Shown piece by piece: positions 32,659 through 41,376 of a DNA stretch of 64,000 nt. The stretch spans positions 1 through 64,000 of the forward strand of contig CANRSX010000003.1 in NCBI GenBank assembly GCA_947642555.1, given 5' to 3'. Under the pieces are notes generated by a model. It had not been told where the DNA came from, made no database searches, and worked only from the letters and a program-made list of their open reading frames with translations. Source of the DNA: an uncultured Roseburia sp. (GTDB taxonomy: Bacteria; Bacillota; Clostridia; Lachnospirales; Lachnospiraceae). The number at the start of each line of letters is the position of its first letter. Position 1 is the first letter of the stretch. Made by a program: the position numbers and the translations under genes.

Positions 32659-33768
32659 ATGACAGTACAGGAGTTACGGGAGTTAATCGGAAAGAAGACA
32701 GAGGAAATTAACGGCTATTTGGAAAGCCGGGACGCGGACAAGGCGGAAGCTGCCTTAGAGGAAAAAAGGAAATTGCAGAAGCTTTTAGCGATCAGAGAAG
32801 CAGAAGACGACGAAGAAGCCCAGGAATTAAGGGCGCAGCGGGAAAAGAAGGGGGAAAAGCGGGCAACGGCAGCAGTAAGCGAGTTACGCGCAGCGGTAAA
32901 ATATGCGCTTAAGGGCGCGGGGGCGCTTACAGATGAAGAACGCGCGGCGGTGAATATTGACAATAACGCCGCAATTCTGCCGGAACAGTTCGTAAACGAT
33001 ATACAGGTATTGCGCGAAGGCTTCCCCAGCCTTAAGGAACATTGTCACATTGTAAGGGCTACTTCTAATCATGGGAAAATGCCTTTTGCAAAGATCGGCG
33101 GGAAGAAGCTTACTAAGTACAAATCGGGTACAAAGTTAAGCGGGGAAGCGGCAAATACGGAAGATATTTCTTACAATATCGAGAATTACGGCGCACTTGT
33201 ACCGATCGCAAACGATTTACAGGAAGACGAAGCCGTAAATATCGTCCAGGACGTTATTAAGCCGGACTTTGCGGAAGCTGGCGTAAACAGTGAAAACGAC
33301 GAAATTTTACAGATCGTGGAAGCGGCAGCAGTTGACAAGTCGGCGGGCGTTACCGACTGGCGCGGAGTGAAAAGGGTTATTGACGGCGTATTACCGACGC
33401 TTCGCGCCCGGACGATCGTAATTACTAATCTTTCCGGCTATGTGTACTTGCAGTCCCAGGAAGATAAAAACGGGCGCAACCTGGAATTAGTGAAGACGGT
33501 AAACGACAAGGACTATTTTCAGAATAAGCGGCTTATTACGTTGAGTGATGAAGCGATCACAGCAGCAGAAGAAGGGGCGGTAGTCTTTTACGTGGTGAAC
33601 CTGTACGCCCTGGTTAAGTTCTTTGAAAGAAAGGGCTATACCGTATCTACGGACAAGTCCGTATTCTTTGAATCGGACGAACTGGCTTTAAAGGTGCAGG
33701 AACGCTTTGACTGTGAAAAGCTGGACGACCGGGCGGACTTCAAAGTAGAGTTTAAGCCCGCTGCTTAA
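32659..33768 (+). CDS. Major capsid protein, HK97 fold
   Basis: 369 residues. The first 75 or so are a charged coiled coil (KTEEINGYLESRDADKAEAALEE), the delta/scaffold domain removed by the protease. The HK97 body follows with a conserved VPIANDLQEDEAVNIV stretch, TNLSGYVYLQSQEDKNGR in the A domain, and a C-terminal KVQERFDCEKLDDRADFKVEF. Confidence 0.93.
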   Translation: MTVQELRELIGKKTEEINGYLESRDADKAEAALEEKRKLQKLLAIREAEDDEEAQELRAQREKKGEKRATAAVSELRAAVKYALKGAGALTDEERAAVNIDNNAAILPEQFVNDIQVLREGFPSLKEHCHIVRATSNHGKMPFAKIGGKKLTKYKSGTKLSGEAANTEDISYNIENYGALVPIANDLQEDEAVNIVQDVIKPDFAEAGVNSENDEILQIVEAAAVDKSAGVTDWRGVKRVIDGVLPTLRARTIVITNLSGYVYLQSQEDKNGRNLELVKTVNDKDYFQNKRLITLSDEAITAAEEGAVVFYVVNLYALVKFFERKGYTVSTDKSVFFESDELALKVQERFDCEKLDDRADFKVEFKPAA

Positions 33769-33791
33769 TAAGTCCCGGAAGGGGTGAAAAT

Positions 33792-34112
33792 ATGGCGGAA
33801 GAAAAAGAAATACTGACGCTTCAACAGGCGAAGGACTATTTACGGGTAAGCTATGATGAAGACGACGAAGAAATAGAAGGGCTTATATTGACAGCGGAAG
33901 CCTATATAGACAGTTGCGTAGGGACTGGCTATAAAGACAGGGCAAATTATGAAAGCGACGAAGATTACGAAAAAGGGCGGAGAATTGCCGCCCTGCTTCA
34001 AAAGAAGATCATTAGCGATATGTACGAAGTGAGGGCTACGACAGTCCGGGTTAATACCAAAACGGACAGTATCACGAAAACCATATTAGACAAGCTGGCG
34101 AATGTGGGGTAG
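33792..34112 (+). CDS. Head-tail connector (gp6-like)
   Basis: 106 residues: LTLQQAKDYLRVSYDEDDEEIEGLI ... AEAYIDSCVG is the classic DNA-packaging/connector helical motif of HK97 gp6-like proteins. It forms a ring under the portal. Confidence 0.88.
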   Translation: MAEEKEILTLQQAKDYLRVSYDEDDEEIEGLILTAEAYIDSCVGTGYKDRANYESDEDYEKGRRIAALLQKKIISDMYEVRATTVRVNTKTDSITKTILDKLANVG

Positions 34113-34117
34113 GGCGT

Positions 34118-34423
34118 ATGTATTTAATGATTCAGAAACGGAAGAAGACCGTAGAAAAGGGGCGACCTGTAGAAACCTGGGAAGACTATTTTAAGTGCTG
34201 GTGTGATGTAAAAAGCCTGTACGGAAAAGAACTGTATGAAGCCCTGGAAGCGAAGTTAGAAAACGTGCTTAACTTTGAAACCCGGTTTTGTGGCAAGCTG
34301 GAAGCCCTTAATACAAAGGAATACCGCGTAAAATGGGGCGAAAGGCTGTTTAACATTATCAATGTAGACTACGGGAAGTATGAGCGCAGAAAGATAGTGT
34401 TAAAGGCACAGGAAATTATATGA
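34118..34423 (+). CDS. Head-tail adaptor (head closure) protein
   Basis: 101 residues; beta-rich, with TWEDYFKCWCDVKSLYGKELY and a C-terminal RLFNIINVDYGKYERRKIVL, matching SPP1 gp16-like head closure proteins. ATGA overlap with the next gene. Confidence 0.8.
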   Translation: MYLMIQKRKKTVEKGRPVETWEDYFKCWCDVKSLYGKELYEALEAKLENVLNFETRFCGKLEALNTKEYRVKWGERLFNIINVDYGKYERRKIVLKAQEII

Positions 34424-34875
34424 GTTTCAATATTACAATGGAGTTTACGGGGCTTAATGAGACACAGCGGGAAATAGAAAAACTTTCTACGGAATCAGAA
34501 ATAAAGGCGCTTAATAAGAAGATCGTAAAAAGAGCCGGGGAGATCGGGCAGCAGGAAGCAAAAAGCCAGATACGGAAGAAGGCATACAGTAAAAACCCTA
34601 TGAAGTCGGGCAGAAAGGGCAGCAGGACGGGGCAACACGCGGCGGACAATGTACCTAAGAAGGCTTCTACGCAAAGCGGGAATTATGGGGAACTGATAGG
34701 CTGGGACAGGGGCGACGTATCCCCCTTCTTTTACATGAAATTTCACGAATGGGGAACAAGCATACATAAGCCGAAAGGCTTTATGCTGGACGCTGCTAAA
34801 CCGACTTACGCGGCGCTTAAGAGTATTGCGGAAGAAGAATACGAAAGAGTATTGAAGGAAAAGTTAGGGGGTTAA
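34420..34875 (+). CDS. HK97 gp10-like tail-completion protein
   Basis: 151 residues starting MSFNITMEFTGLNETQREIE, a helical N-half and FFYMKFHEWGTSIHKPKGFMLDAAK, the F-x-x-x-HEWGT motif of the HK97 gp10 family. Involved in tail attachment. Confidence 0.85.
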   Translation: MSFNITMEFTGLNETQREIEKLSTESEIKALNKKIVKRAGEIGQQEAKSQIRKKAYSKNPMKSGRKGSRTGQHAADNVPKKASTQSGNYGELIGWDRGDVSPFFYMKFHEWGTSIHKPKGFMLDAAKPTYAALKSIAEEEYERVLKEKLGG

Positions 34876-34877
34876 GC

Positions 34878-35294
34878 ATGGCAAAATTAAGCGGAGAAGA
34901 AAAAGAGAAGCTTAAGCAGATCATAGAAGCTTACCCGAATAATGAAGACCTGGACTTAACGGCATTTATAGCGGAAGTAATAGGAATTACAGGGATACAT
35001 ACGGAAGAAGGCTGGTATAACCAGGATATTAACGAGACACACATAACTTTTTACTTTATGAGTGATGAAGATACAGATTTTAGCGAAGATACCAACGAAA
35101 GCGAAGAATATTACATACAGGTTGATATATGGAGTAAAGAAGACTGTTTTAGGCTTAAGCAGAAGGTTAAACAGTTGCTTAAGAATGCTGGTTTTACATA
35201 TTTCACAGGTAACGACCAGTACGAAAAAGAAACGGGAATCTACCATAAAGCAGCAAGATTTTATTTTGTTATGAATGTGGAAGGAGATAACTAA
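34878..35294 (+). CDS. Putative tail terminator (138 residues)
   Basis: Position between the gp10-like gene and the tail tube gene, and the pattern TFYFMSDEDTDFSE ... YYIQVDIWSKEDCFRLKQKVKQLLKNAGFTY, fit tail terminator proteins that cap the tube. Sequence similarity is too low to be certain. Confidence 0.65.
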   Translation: MAKLSGEEKEKLKQIIEAYPNNEDLDLTAFIAEVIGITGIHTEEGWYNQDINETHITFYFMSDEDTDFSEDTNESEEYYIQVDIWSKEDCFRLKQKVKQLLKNAGFTYFTGNDQYEKETGIYHKAARFYFVMNVEGDN

Positions 35295-35298
35295 CAAA

Positions 35299-35973
35299 AT
35301 GGCAAGAGTAAAGGAAAATGAAAAAACCATTGTACGCAGCCGTTTAGTAGGATTGCGCGATATTTGCGTAGCAGAGGTTACAACAAACGACGAAGACGTA
35401 TATAAAGCGGAAGTCCCGGTAAGGCTGGCTAAGGCACTGGCGGCGACGGTAAAGGATACCTTTAGCGTCGAATACACATACAGCGACGACGAAGTAGAAG
35501 ATACGGTAGAGACATACGAAAAAACAGAGATCGAAATTGAGGTTAACAGGATAACGCCGGGCGATTATGCGTTGATCTTCGACACGCTGTATAAGTTCGG
35601 CTTCCTGGTAAAAGCAGAAGGCGACAAGGCTAAGGAAGTTGCGTTAGGCTTCCGGGCAAAGCAGGGTAACGGGAAGTATGAATTTAACTGGTACTATTGC
35701 GGGAAGGCGGAACACCCGGACGTAACTTACGAGACGGTAAAGGATAAGAAGACGGCGCAGACGATCAAGCTTAAGTTTACCATGTACGCAAGGAAGAAAG
35801 AAGACATTATAGACGGGGAAAGAAAGAAGCTTTACGGAATCACCGTAGACGAAAGTAACTTGCTGGCGGAACACACAACGGCAGCGGAAGCTATAGCGGA
35901 CTGGTTCGGGGAAGTGCAGGAGTACAAGCCCGTACCCGAAAAGGAAGAAGCCGGGGGAGAAACGGGAGCATAA
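35299..35973 (+). CDS. Major tail tube protein
   Basis: 224 residues from ATG 35299, behind GGAAGGAGAT. Beta-rich with LRDICVAEVTTNDEDVYKAE, YSDDEVEDTVETYEKTEIEIEV and ERKKLYGITVDESNL, characteristic of siphovirus tail tube proteins of the phi13/MTP type. Followed by a hairpin. Confidence 0.88.
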   Translation: MARVKENEKTIVRSRLVGLRDICVAEVTTNDEDVYKAEVPVRLAKALAATVKDTFSVEYTYSDDEVEDTVETYEKTEIEIEVNRITPGDYALIFDTLYKFGFLVKAEGDKAKEVALGFRAKQGNGKYEFNWYYCGKAEHPDVTYETVKDKKTAQTIKLKFTMYARKKEDIIDGERKKLYGITVDESNLLAEHTTAAEAIADWFGEVQEYKPVPEKEEAGGETGA

Positions 35974-35978
35974 AGGCG

Positions 35979-35999
35979 GGGTGTCATATTCTGACACCC
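35979..35999 (+). terminator. Hairpin after the tail tube gene
   Basis: GGGTGTCA (35979-35986) pairs perfectly with TGACACCC (35992-35999) around a 5-nt loop; only AAA follows, so it may trim or protect the abundant upstream mRNA rather than terminate. Confidence 0.5.
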
Positions 36000-36021
36000 T
36001 AAACAGAGAAAGGGCGATAAC

Positions 36022-36642
36022 ATGAAGATCAGCTTAAACGGGAAAGAGTACGAAAGCGGAGAAATTACAAGGGAAAAATATAGAAAGTTTGCGGCTGTAT
36101 ATGAAAGCCTGTTAGGAAAAGAGCAGACGGCGCAGACTTTCAGCGACGAAGACTTAGACAATATGGTAGAAGCCATTGTATTAGTCTTCGGAAATCAATT
36201 TACTTTTGATGAAGCGGACGAAGGCTTAGACGAGATCAGCAGCATTATTCTTAATTTCTCATTTATCAACGCGGAAATAATGAATAAGACGAACTTACAG
36301 GCGGAAGCGGTAGCGAAAACCTTAAAGACGAATGTAATTACAATCGGCGGGAAGGAGTACGAAAGCGGGAAGATCGGAAGGAAGAAATACAGGGCGTTTA
36401 GGGAAGTGTATAACGACCTGGTAAAGCCGGAAAAACAGACCTATACAGACAAAGAATTAGACCGTATGGTTACGGCGATTGTAGAAATATATGATAATCA
36501 ATTTTCTTTTGAAGCGGCAAACGAAGAATTAACGGACGTTTCACAGATCATTTTTAATTTTGCACTTATCAACGCAAATATTATAAAACGCCTGGGTGAA
36601 CAGGCGGAAGAAGCAAAAAAAAATTTGAGTTCACGCGCATAA
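36022..36642 (+). CDS. Tail assembly chaperone G-like, internally duplicated
   Basis: 206 residues made of two homologous halves: KEYESGEITREKYRKFAAVYE (residues 8-28) and KEYESGKIGRKKYRAFREVY (about 112-131), each followed by a predicted-helical segment ending NQFTFDEADE.L / NQFSFEAANEEL and an IILNFSFINA / IIFNFALINA motif. It lies immediately before the tape measure region, where gpG/gpGT-type chaperones act. The 3' end carries an A AAA AAA slippery heptamer from which a -1 shift enters the next frame. Confidence 0.82.
   Translation: MKISLNGKEYESGEITREKYRKFAAVYESLLGKEQTAQTFSDEDLDNMVEAIVLVFGNQFTFDEADEGLDEISSIILNFSFINAEIMNKTNLQAEAVAKTLKTNVITIGGKEYESGKIGRKKYRAFREVYNDLVKPEKQTYTDKELDRMVTAIVEIYDNQFSFEAANEELTDVSQIIFNFALINANIIKRLGEQAEEAKKNLSSRA
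36615..36621 (+). promoter_or_regulatory. Programmed -1 ribosomal frameshift site
   Basis: Heptamer A AAA AAA in phase X XXY YYZ with the zero frame (gcA AAA AAA aat). The -1 frame is open from here through the ATG at 36726 to the stop at 37181, with no stop codon in between. A shift yields a fusion of about 386 residues. Confidence 0.85.
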
Positions 36643-37181
36643 TAGATAGCTGTATCGAGTGCGGCGGCGGGCTGAAACGCTTTTATAAAATCACTACATA
36701 CGCTTACAGAAGATATATAAAGCTTATGGGGTTGGTGAGTAAAACCGAAGACGAAAACGACTTATTATACCTGTATTCTGCCGTTATTAGGGCAGTCTTT
36801 AACGACAGGATAGAGGAAGAAGAAATAGAACAGTTGGACGTAGCAGAAATTGTTAATACATTTAAAGCGATCACTGAAATAGTAGACGCTTCTGTAAATG
36901 GGAAGATCAGAGATATAAGCGAACTTTTAAGCGGCGGGCAGGGGGAAACATACGAAGGCAGCGCGTTTGATGAATATGACAGGGAAAACGGGTATACGGA
37001 CGAAGAAACCCAGGAAGAAGCCTGGAAGTCCTACGGAAAAGCCCTGGATAATATTTTACAGATATGTATTAAGAATATGCGAAACAGCTATAGGGATTGC
37101 CTGGAATCTGATTTAAGCGATCTTTTAGACTACGTTGTATTTCAAGTCGAGTATGACAGGGAAACACAAACGAAGGAGTAA
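36621..37181 (+). CDS. Tail assembly chaperone T-like domain, made by -1 frameshift
   Basis: Downstream frame of the G-GT pair: after the slip it reads KFEFTRIIDSCIECGGGLKRF, then continues to the independent-looking ATG at 36726 (MGLVSKTEDENDLLYLYSAV). Helical and acidic, as in GT C-terminal domains that hold the tape measure. The frame is open without a ribosome site at 36726, which supports synthesis as a fusion rather than as a separate protein. Confidence 0.78.
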   Translation, partial: KFEFTRIIDSCIECGGGLKRFYKITTYAYRRYIKLMGLVSKTEDENDLLYLYSAVIRAVFNDRIEEEEIEQLDVAEIVNTFKAITEIVDASVNGKIRDISELLSGGQGETYEGSAFDEYDRENGYTDEETQEEAWKSYGKALDNILQICIKNMRNSYRDCLESDLSDLLDYVVFQVEYDRETQTKE

Positions 37182-37189
37182 CTTAATAA

Positions 37190-40100
37190 ATGGCTGGTGC
37201 TAGTCTTAGGGTAGGGGCGAATACAAGCGAGTTTACCAGTCAAATGCGGTCAATGCTTACGCAAATGAAGCTTGTAACCAGCGAATACAAGGTAGAAGCG
37301 GCACAGGCGAAGGCGTTAGGCAGTCAGACCGATTTACTTAAGGCGAAGAAGACGGAGTTAACGGCTAAGATTAAGCTACAGACGGACGCTATTAAGCTTC
37401 AGCAGACGAACTTAGCAGCACAAAAGCAGAAGCTTACAGAATTACAGGCAGCAGAGCAGAAGCTTAAGGAAAAAGTAGCGGAACTTACCAAAGCTTACGA
37501 CGAAAGCGTTAAGGCGACTGGCGAAGACAGCGAAGAAAGTAAGAAATTAAAGGCACAGCTAGACGAAACTAAGGAAGCACACGCTAAGGCAGAAAATGCG
37601 GTAAAGAAACAGGAAGACGCGATAGCGAAGAATACAATTAAGCTGAATGAATCGCGGGTAGCATTAGCAGAAGAACAAGCAGAACTAAAAGAAACCGAAG
37701 ACAAATTAGAGAGCGCCGGGGACGAGTTCGGAGAGTTCGGGGACGAAGTAGAGAACGCTGGGGACAGCATGGACGAAACCGGGAAGAAAACGGTAAGCCT
37801 GGGCGACATTATAAAAGCTAACTTAATATCAAGTGCGATCATAAACGGGGTTAAGGCGCTTGCGAAGGGCATAAAGGAATTAGCAACGGCGGCGATCGGG
37901 GTAGGCGCGGACTTTGAAAGCGGCATGAGCCAGGTAGCGGCTACTATGGGTATTACCACAGAGGAAATAGCCGCAGGTAGCGAAGAATTTAGCAAGCTGG
38001 AAGCAGCAGCGAAGGAAGCCGGGGCTACTACGCAGTTTTCCGCAACACAGGCGGCGGAAGCGCTTAACTATATGGCTTTAGCCGGATATGATGCGGACAA
38101 GTCTATAGAGACGTTACCGACAGTCTTAAACCTGGCAGCAGCCGGGGGAATGGACTTAGCGACGGCTTCCGACATGGTAACGGACAGCATGAGCGCTTTA
38201 GGCGATACAGCCGGGACTACGGAAAGCTTCGTTGACAAAATGGCGAAGACTTCACAAAAGAGTAATACCAGCGTACAGCAGCTAGGGGAAGCTATTCTAA
38301 CGGTAGGCGGAACGGCTAAGAACCTGGCGGGCGGCGTTGATGAAATGAACACCGTTTTAGGTATATTTGCCGATAACGGCGTAAAAGGCGCAGAGGGCGG
38401 GACGGCTTTAAGAAACATTATTTTGAGCCTTACAGCGCCGACAGACAGCGCCAGGGAGAAAATGAAGGAATTAGGGTTAGAAGTATTTGACGCTAACGGG
38501 AATATGCGCCCGCTGAATGATACTTTTAACGACCTTAACGCAATCCTGGGGACAATGACCCAGGGAGAACAGACCGAAGTACTTAATAACATTTTCAATA
38601 AGACAGACCTTAAGAGCGTTAACGCGCTGCTGGCAAACAGCGGGGAGCGCTTCGACGAATTAAGCGGCTATATTTCAGACTGTGACGGCGCGGCGGCGGA
38701 TATGGCGGCTACAATGAACGACAACCTACAGGGAAAAGTAACGATCTTAAAAAGCGGGTTGGAAGGGCTGGGAATTGCAGCCTATGAGAAGTTCAAAACG
38801 CCGATTACAAACGCCGTAGACAATATTATAACAGTCATAGGGAATTTGCAGAACGATTTAACGGACGGAAGCTTAAGCGGGGCGCTGGAAAAGATCGCTA
38901 CAGGCTTCGGAAACATGGTAGAGAAGGCAAGCGAAATAGTAGCCGCTGTACTTCCGGCAATTCTTGAAGGACTGGGCTGGATTGCAGATAACGGGGAAGC
39001 AGTCGTAAGCATTTTAGCCGGAATTGGCGCGGGTTTTGTGGCGTTTAAAGTAGCGACATTGATAAACGCAGTAACTACAGCTATGCAAGGCTTCAAGATA
39101 GCAACGGCAGCAGCCGAAGTAGTCCAGAAGTTAATGAATATTACAATGGCTGCAAATCCTATGATTTTGTTGGTAGAAGTGATCGCGGCGGTAGTTGCGG
39201 CTATTGTCGGATTTGTAGCAACGAATGAAGACGCAAGGGCGGTAGTTGCGGCAGCCTGGGAAAAGGTAAAAAGCACTGTTAAAAATGCAATCGACGCAGT
39301 AGTAAAACTTTTTCAGAAGGTAGTTAATTTTGTTAAAGATAACTGGCAGGGCTTATTACTGTTTCTTGTGAATCCATTCGCAGGGGCTTTTAAGCTTATA
39401 TACGATAATTGCGAATGGTTTAGAGAAATTATAAACAATATTACAGAAAAGGTAAAAGCTGCATTTGCTGGCGTTGCTACTTTCTTAAAAAATCTTCCGA
39501 GTGAAATTTGGAACGCGATTGTAAGCACAGTTGACGCTATCCGCGAATGGGCGTTAGGGCTTAAGACGGCGGCAGAAGAAGGGATAACCCAGCTTGTAAC
39601 GAATGTAGTAACCTTCTTTTCTGAATTGCCGAACAAAATAGCCTACGTGATCGGTTTTTGCCTGGGGCATATTCTGAAATTTGGAATAGACCTATACACA
39701 TGGGCGACTACGGAAATACCGAAATTTGTAAAAAGTATCATAACCTTCATGCAGCAGTTACCGGGCAAAATTTGGAACGCGATCGTAAGCGCGGTACAAA
39801 AAGTAGCAACCTGGGGCGAGAACATGAAGACCCAGGCAGTAACGAAAGTAACCCAGCTTATAACGAATGTTATTAGCTTCATGCAGCAGTTACCAGGCAA
39901 AATTTGGAACGCGATAGTAGGCGCGGTACAGAAAATAGCAACCTGGGGCGAACAAATGAGAAGCCGCGCAGTATCGGCAGCGACAAGCCTTATAAGCCAG
40001 GTATTTAGTACACTGTCACAAATGCCGGGGAAGGTATGGAACGCGATAGTAGGCGCATTACAACAGGTTGCAAATTGGGGCATACAGTTAGCAGCCAAAG

Positions 40101-40666
40101 GCGCGGCGGCGGCTAAAGGGCTATTTGACGCTGTAGTAAATGGCGTAAGCAGCTTACCGGGGAAAATGGCGGAGATCGGAAGCAATATAGTTTCCGGCAT
40201 ATGGAACGGAATAAGCAGCGGTTGGAGTTGGTTAAAAGACAAAGTTAGCAGCCTGGCAAGCAGTTTATTACAGGGTGCAAAGGACGCTTTAGGTATTAAG
40301 TCGCCTTCCCGACTTTTCCGCGACTTAGTAGGTAAGATGATACCGCAGGGAATAGGCGTAGGAATTGACGAAGAATTACCGACGCTACAGGACGATTTAC
40401 AAAAAGGCTTACAGGGAATGACGGCGAAGGTAGCCGCAGAGGTTAACCCGGTGGCAGCAGTTAAGAACACAGCAAAAGTAATAGCAATAGATAAAAACTT
40501 AGATACAAAGAAAGTAACAGCAAACAATGAGATAACCGTAATTGTCAATACGACGAATACAACTACATTAGATAAAAAAGTAATAGCAAAAGAAGTAAAG
40601 AAGGAAGTTGTTAAGGGTATCACGAAAGACCAAAACGACAAGGATAAGACGAAAGGGGCGGCGTAA
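37190..40666 (+). CDS. Tape measure protein
   Basis: 1158 residues. The N-terminal 190 residues form long coiled coils (QTDAIKLQQTNLAAQKQKLTE), then a TP901-1-type core (GADFESGMSQVAATMGITTEEI, AAEALNYMALAGYD), hydrophobic segments around 620-690, and six 44-residue repeats (39482 to about 40270) with consensus FMQQLPGKIWNAIVGAVQK. It sets tail length and lines the tail lumen. Confidence 0.95.
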   Translation: MAGASLRVGANTSEFTSQMRSMLTQMKLVTSEYKVEAAQAKALGSQTDLLKAKKTELTAKIKLQTDAIKLQQTNLAAQKQKLTELQAAEQKLKEKVAELTKAYDESVKATGEDSEESKKLKAQLDETKEAHAKAENAVKKQEDAIAKNTIKLNESRVALAEEQAELKETEDKLESAGDEFGEFGDEVENAGDSMDETGKKTVSLGDIIKANLISSAIINGVKALAKGIKELATAAIGVGADFESGMSQVAATMGITTEEIAAGSEEFSKLEAAAKEAGATTQFSATQAAEALNYMALAGYDADKSIETLPTVLNLAAAGGMDLATASDMVTDSMSALGDTAGTTESFVDKMAKTSQKSNTSVQQLGEAILTVGGTAKNLAGGVDEMNTVLGIFADNGVKGAEGGTALRNIILSLTAPTDSAREKMKELGLEVFDANGNMRPLNDTFNDLNAILGTMTQGEQTEVLNNIFNKTDLKSVNALLANSGERFDELSGYISDCDGAAADMAATMNDNLQGKVTILKSGLEGLGIAAYEKFKTPITNAVDNIITVIGNLQNDLTDGSLSGALEKIATGFGNMVEKASEIVAAVLPAILEGLGWIADNGEAVVSILAGIGAGFVAFKVATLINAVTTAMQGFKIATAAAEVVQKLMNITMAANPMILLVEVIAAVVAAIVGFVATNEDARAVVAAAWEKVKSTVKNAIDAVVKLFQKVVNFVKDNWQGLLLFLVNPFAGAFKLIYDNCEWFREIINNITEKVKAAFAGVATFLKNLPSEIWNAIVSTVDAIREWALGLKTAAEEGITQLVTNVVTFFSELPNKIAYVIGFCLGHILKFGIDLYTWATTEIPKFVKSIITFMQQLPGKIWNAIVSAVQKVATWGENMKTQAVTKVTQLITNVISFMQQLPGKIWNAIVGAVQKIATWGEQMRSRAVSAATSLISQVFSTLSQMPGKVWNAIVGALQQVANWGIQLAAKGAAAAKGLFDAVVNGVSSLPGKMAEIGSNIVSGIWNGISSGWSWLKDKVSSLASSLLQGAKDALGIKSPSRLFRDLVGKMIPQGIGVGIDEELPTLQDDLQKGLQGMTAKVAAEVNPVAAVKNTAKVIAIDKNLDTKKVTANNEITVIVNTTNTTTLDKKVIAKEVKKEVVKGITKDQNDKDKTKGAA
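39482..40273 (+). repeat. Six tandem 132-bp (44-residue) repeats in the tape measure gene
   Basis: Units start at 39482, 39614, 39746, 39878, 40010 and 40142, each centred on a LPxKIWNAIV-like motif. Units three and four are the most alike, which points to recent unequal exchange. Confidence 0.8.
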
Positions 40667-41376
40667 TGCGGGCAACATTTCACATTTTTTATAATGGTGA
40701 ATCCTGTAAAGATGTAGGGTTGAGCGTGACAAGCCGCCCTACTATCCCGATACCAGAGCGAGAGCATGAGACAATAAAGGTAGAAGGACGGGACGGAGAA
40801 TTACACAGGGACAAAGGGACGTATAAGGATATAGAAATAACAATAGGCTTTAACTTTGTGTCAAAAACCCCGGATATATGGGCGCAGGACTTAAGGAAGG
40901 TTAAAAAGTGGCTTTACAGCGGGAAAGATGAAAGACTGATACTAAGCGACGACCCGGAGTATTTCTATAAAGTGAAACAGGCAGTAATGAGCGACAGCGA
41001 AAGGAAAGCAAGGCGCGTAGGGAAATTTGAAATAACATTCACTTGTGATGCTTATATGTATCGGATAGACGGGCAGGAAGAAAAGGAGATAGCAGGGTAT
41101 TTATATAACCCGTATATGAGGACGCAGCCCCTATATAAGATATACGGAAACGGGGAAATTGTGTTAGAGGTAAACGGAAACCGGGTAACGGCGGAAGTAA
41201 ACGGGCAGCTAAACATAGATACAAAATTAGAAATATGCTATAACGCGGCAAATGAAATAAGCAACGCTTCTCTTTCCGGGAAATACGAAGGGCTTTACCT
41301 GGAAGAAGGCGAAAATACATTTAATTTTACAGAGGGCTTTAGGGTTGTTTTAGTCCCTAACTGGCGGGAATTATGA
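40666..41376 (+). CDS. Distal tail protein (Dit family)
   Basis: 236 residues: short Dit with an N-terminal beta domain (GRDGELHRDKGTYKDIEITIGF is the family signature around residue 42) and a galectin-like C-terminal half. It forms the hub joining tail tube and tail tip. Start overlaps the tape measure stop, end overlaps the next gene. Confidence 0.88.
   Translation: MRATFHIFYNGESCKDVGLSVTSRPTIPIPEREHETIKVEGRDGELHRDKGTYKDIEITIGFNFVSKTPDIWAQDLRKVKKWLYSGKDERLILSDDPEYFYKVKQAVMSDSERKARRVGKFEITFTCDAYMYRIDGQEEKEIAGYLYNPYMRTQPLYKIYGNGEIVLEVNGNRVTAEVNGQLNIDTKLEICYNAANEISNASLSGKYEGLYLEEGENTFNFTEGFRVVLVPNWREL

Noticed and set aside
39643-40767. 374-codon reverse-strand frame opposite the tape measure repeats
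   Set aside because: Antisense shadow of the repeated coding sequence; Ile/Phe/Thr-rich with no ribosome site or domain.
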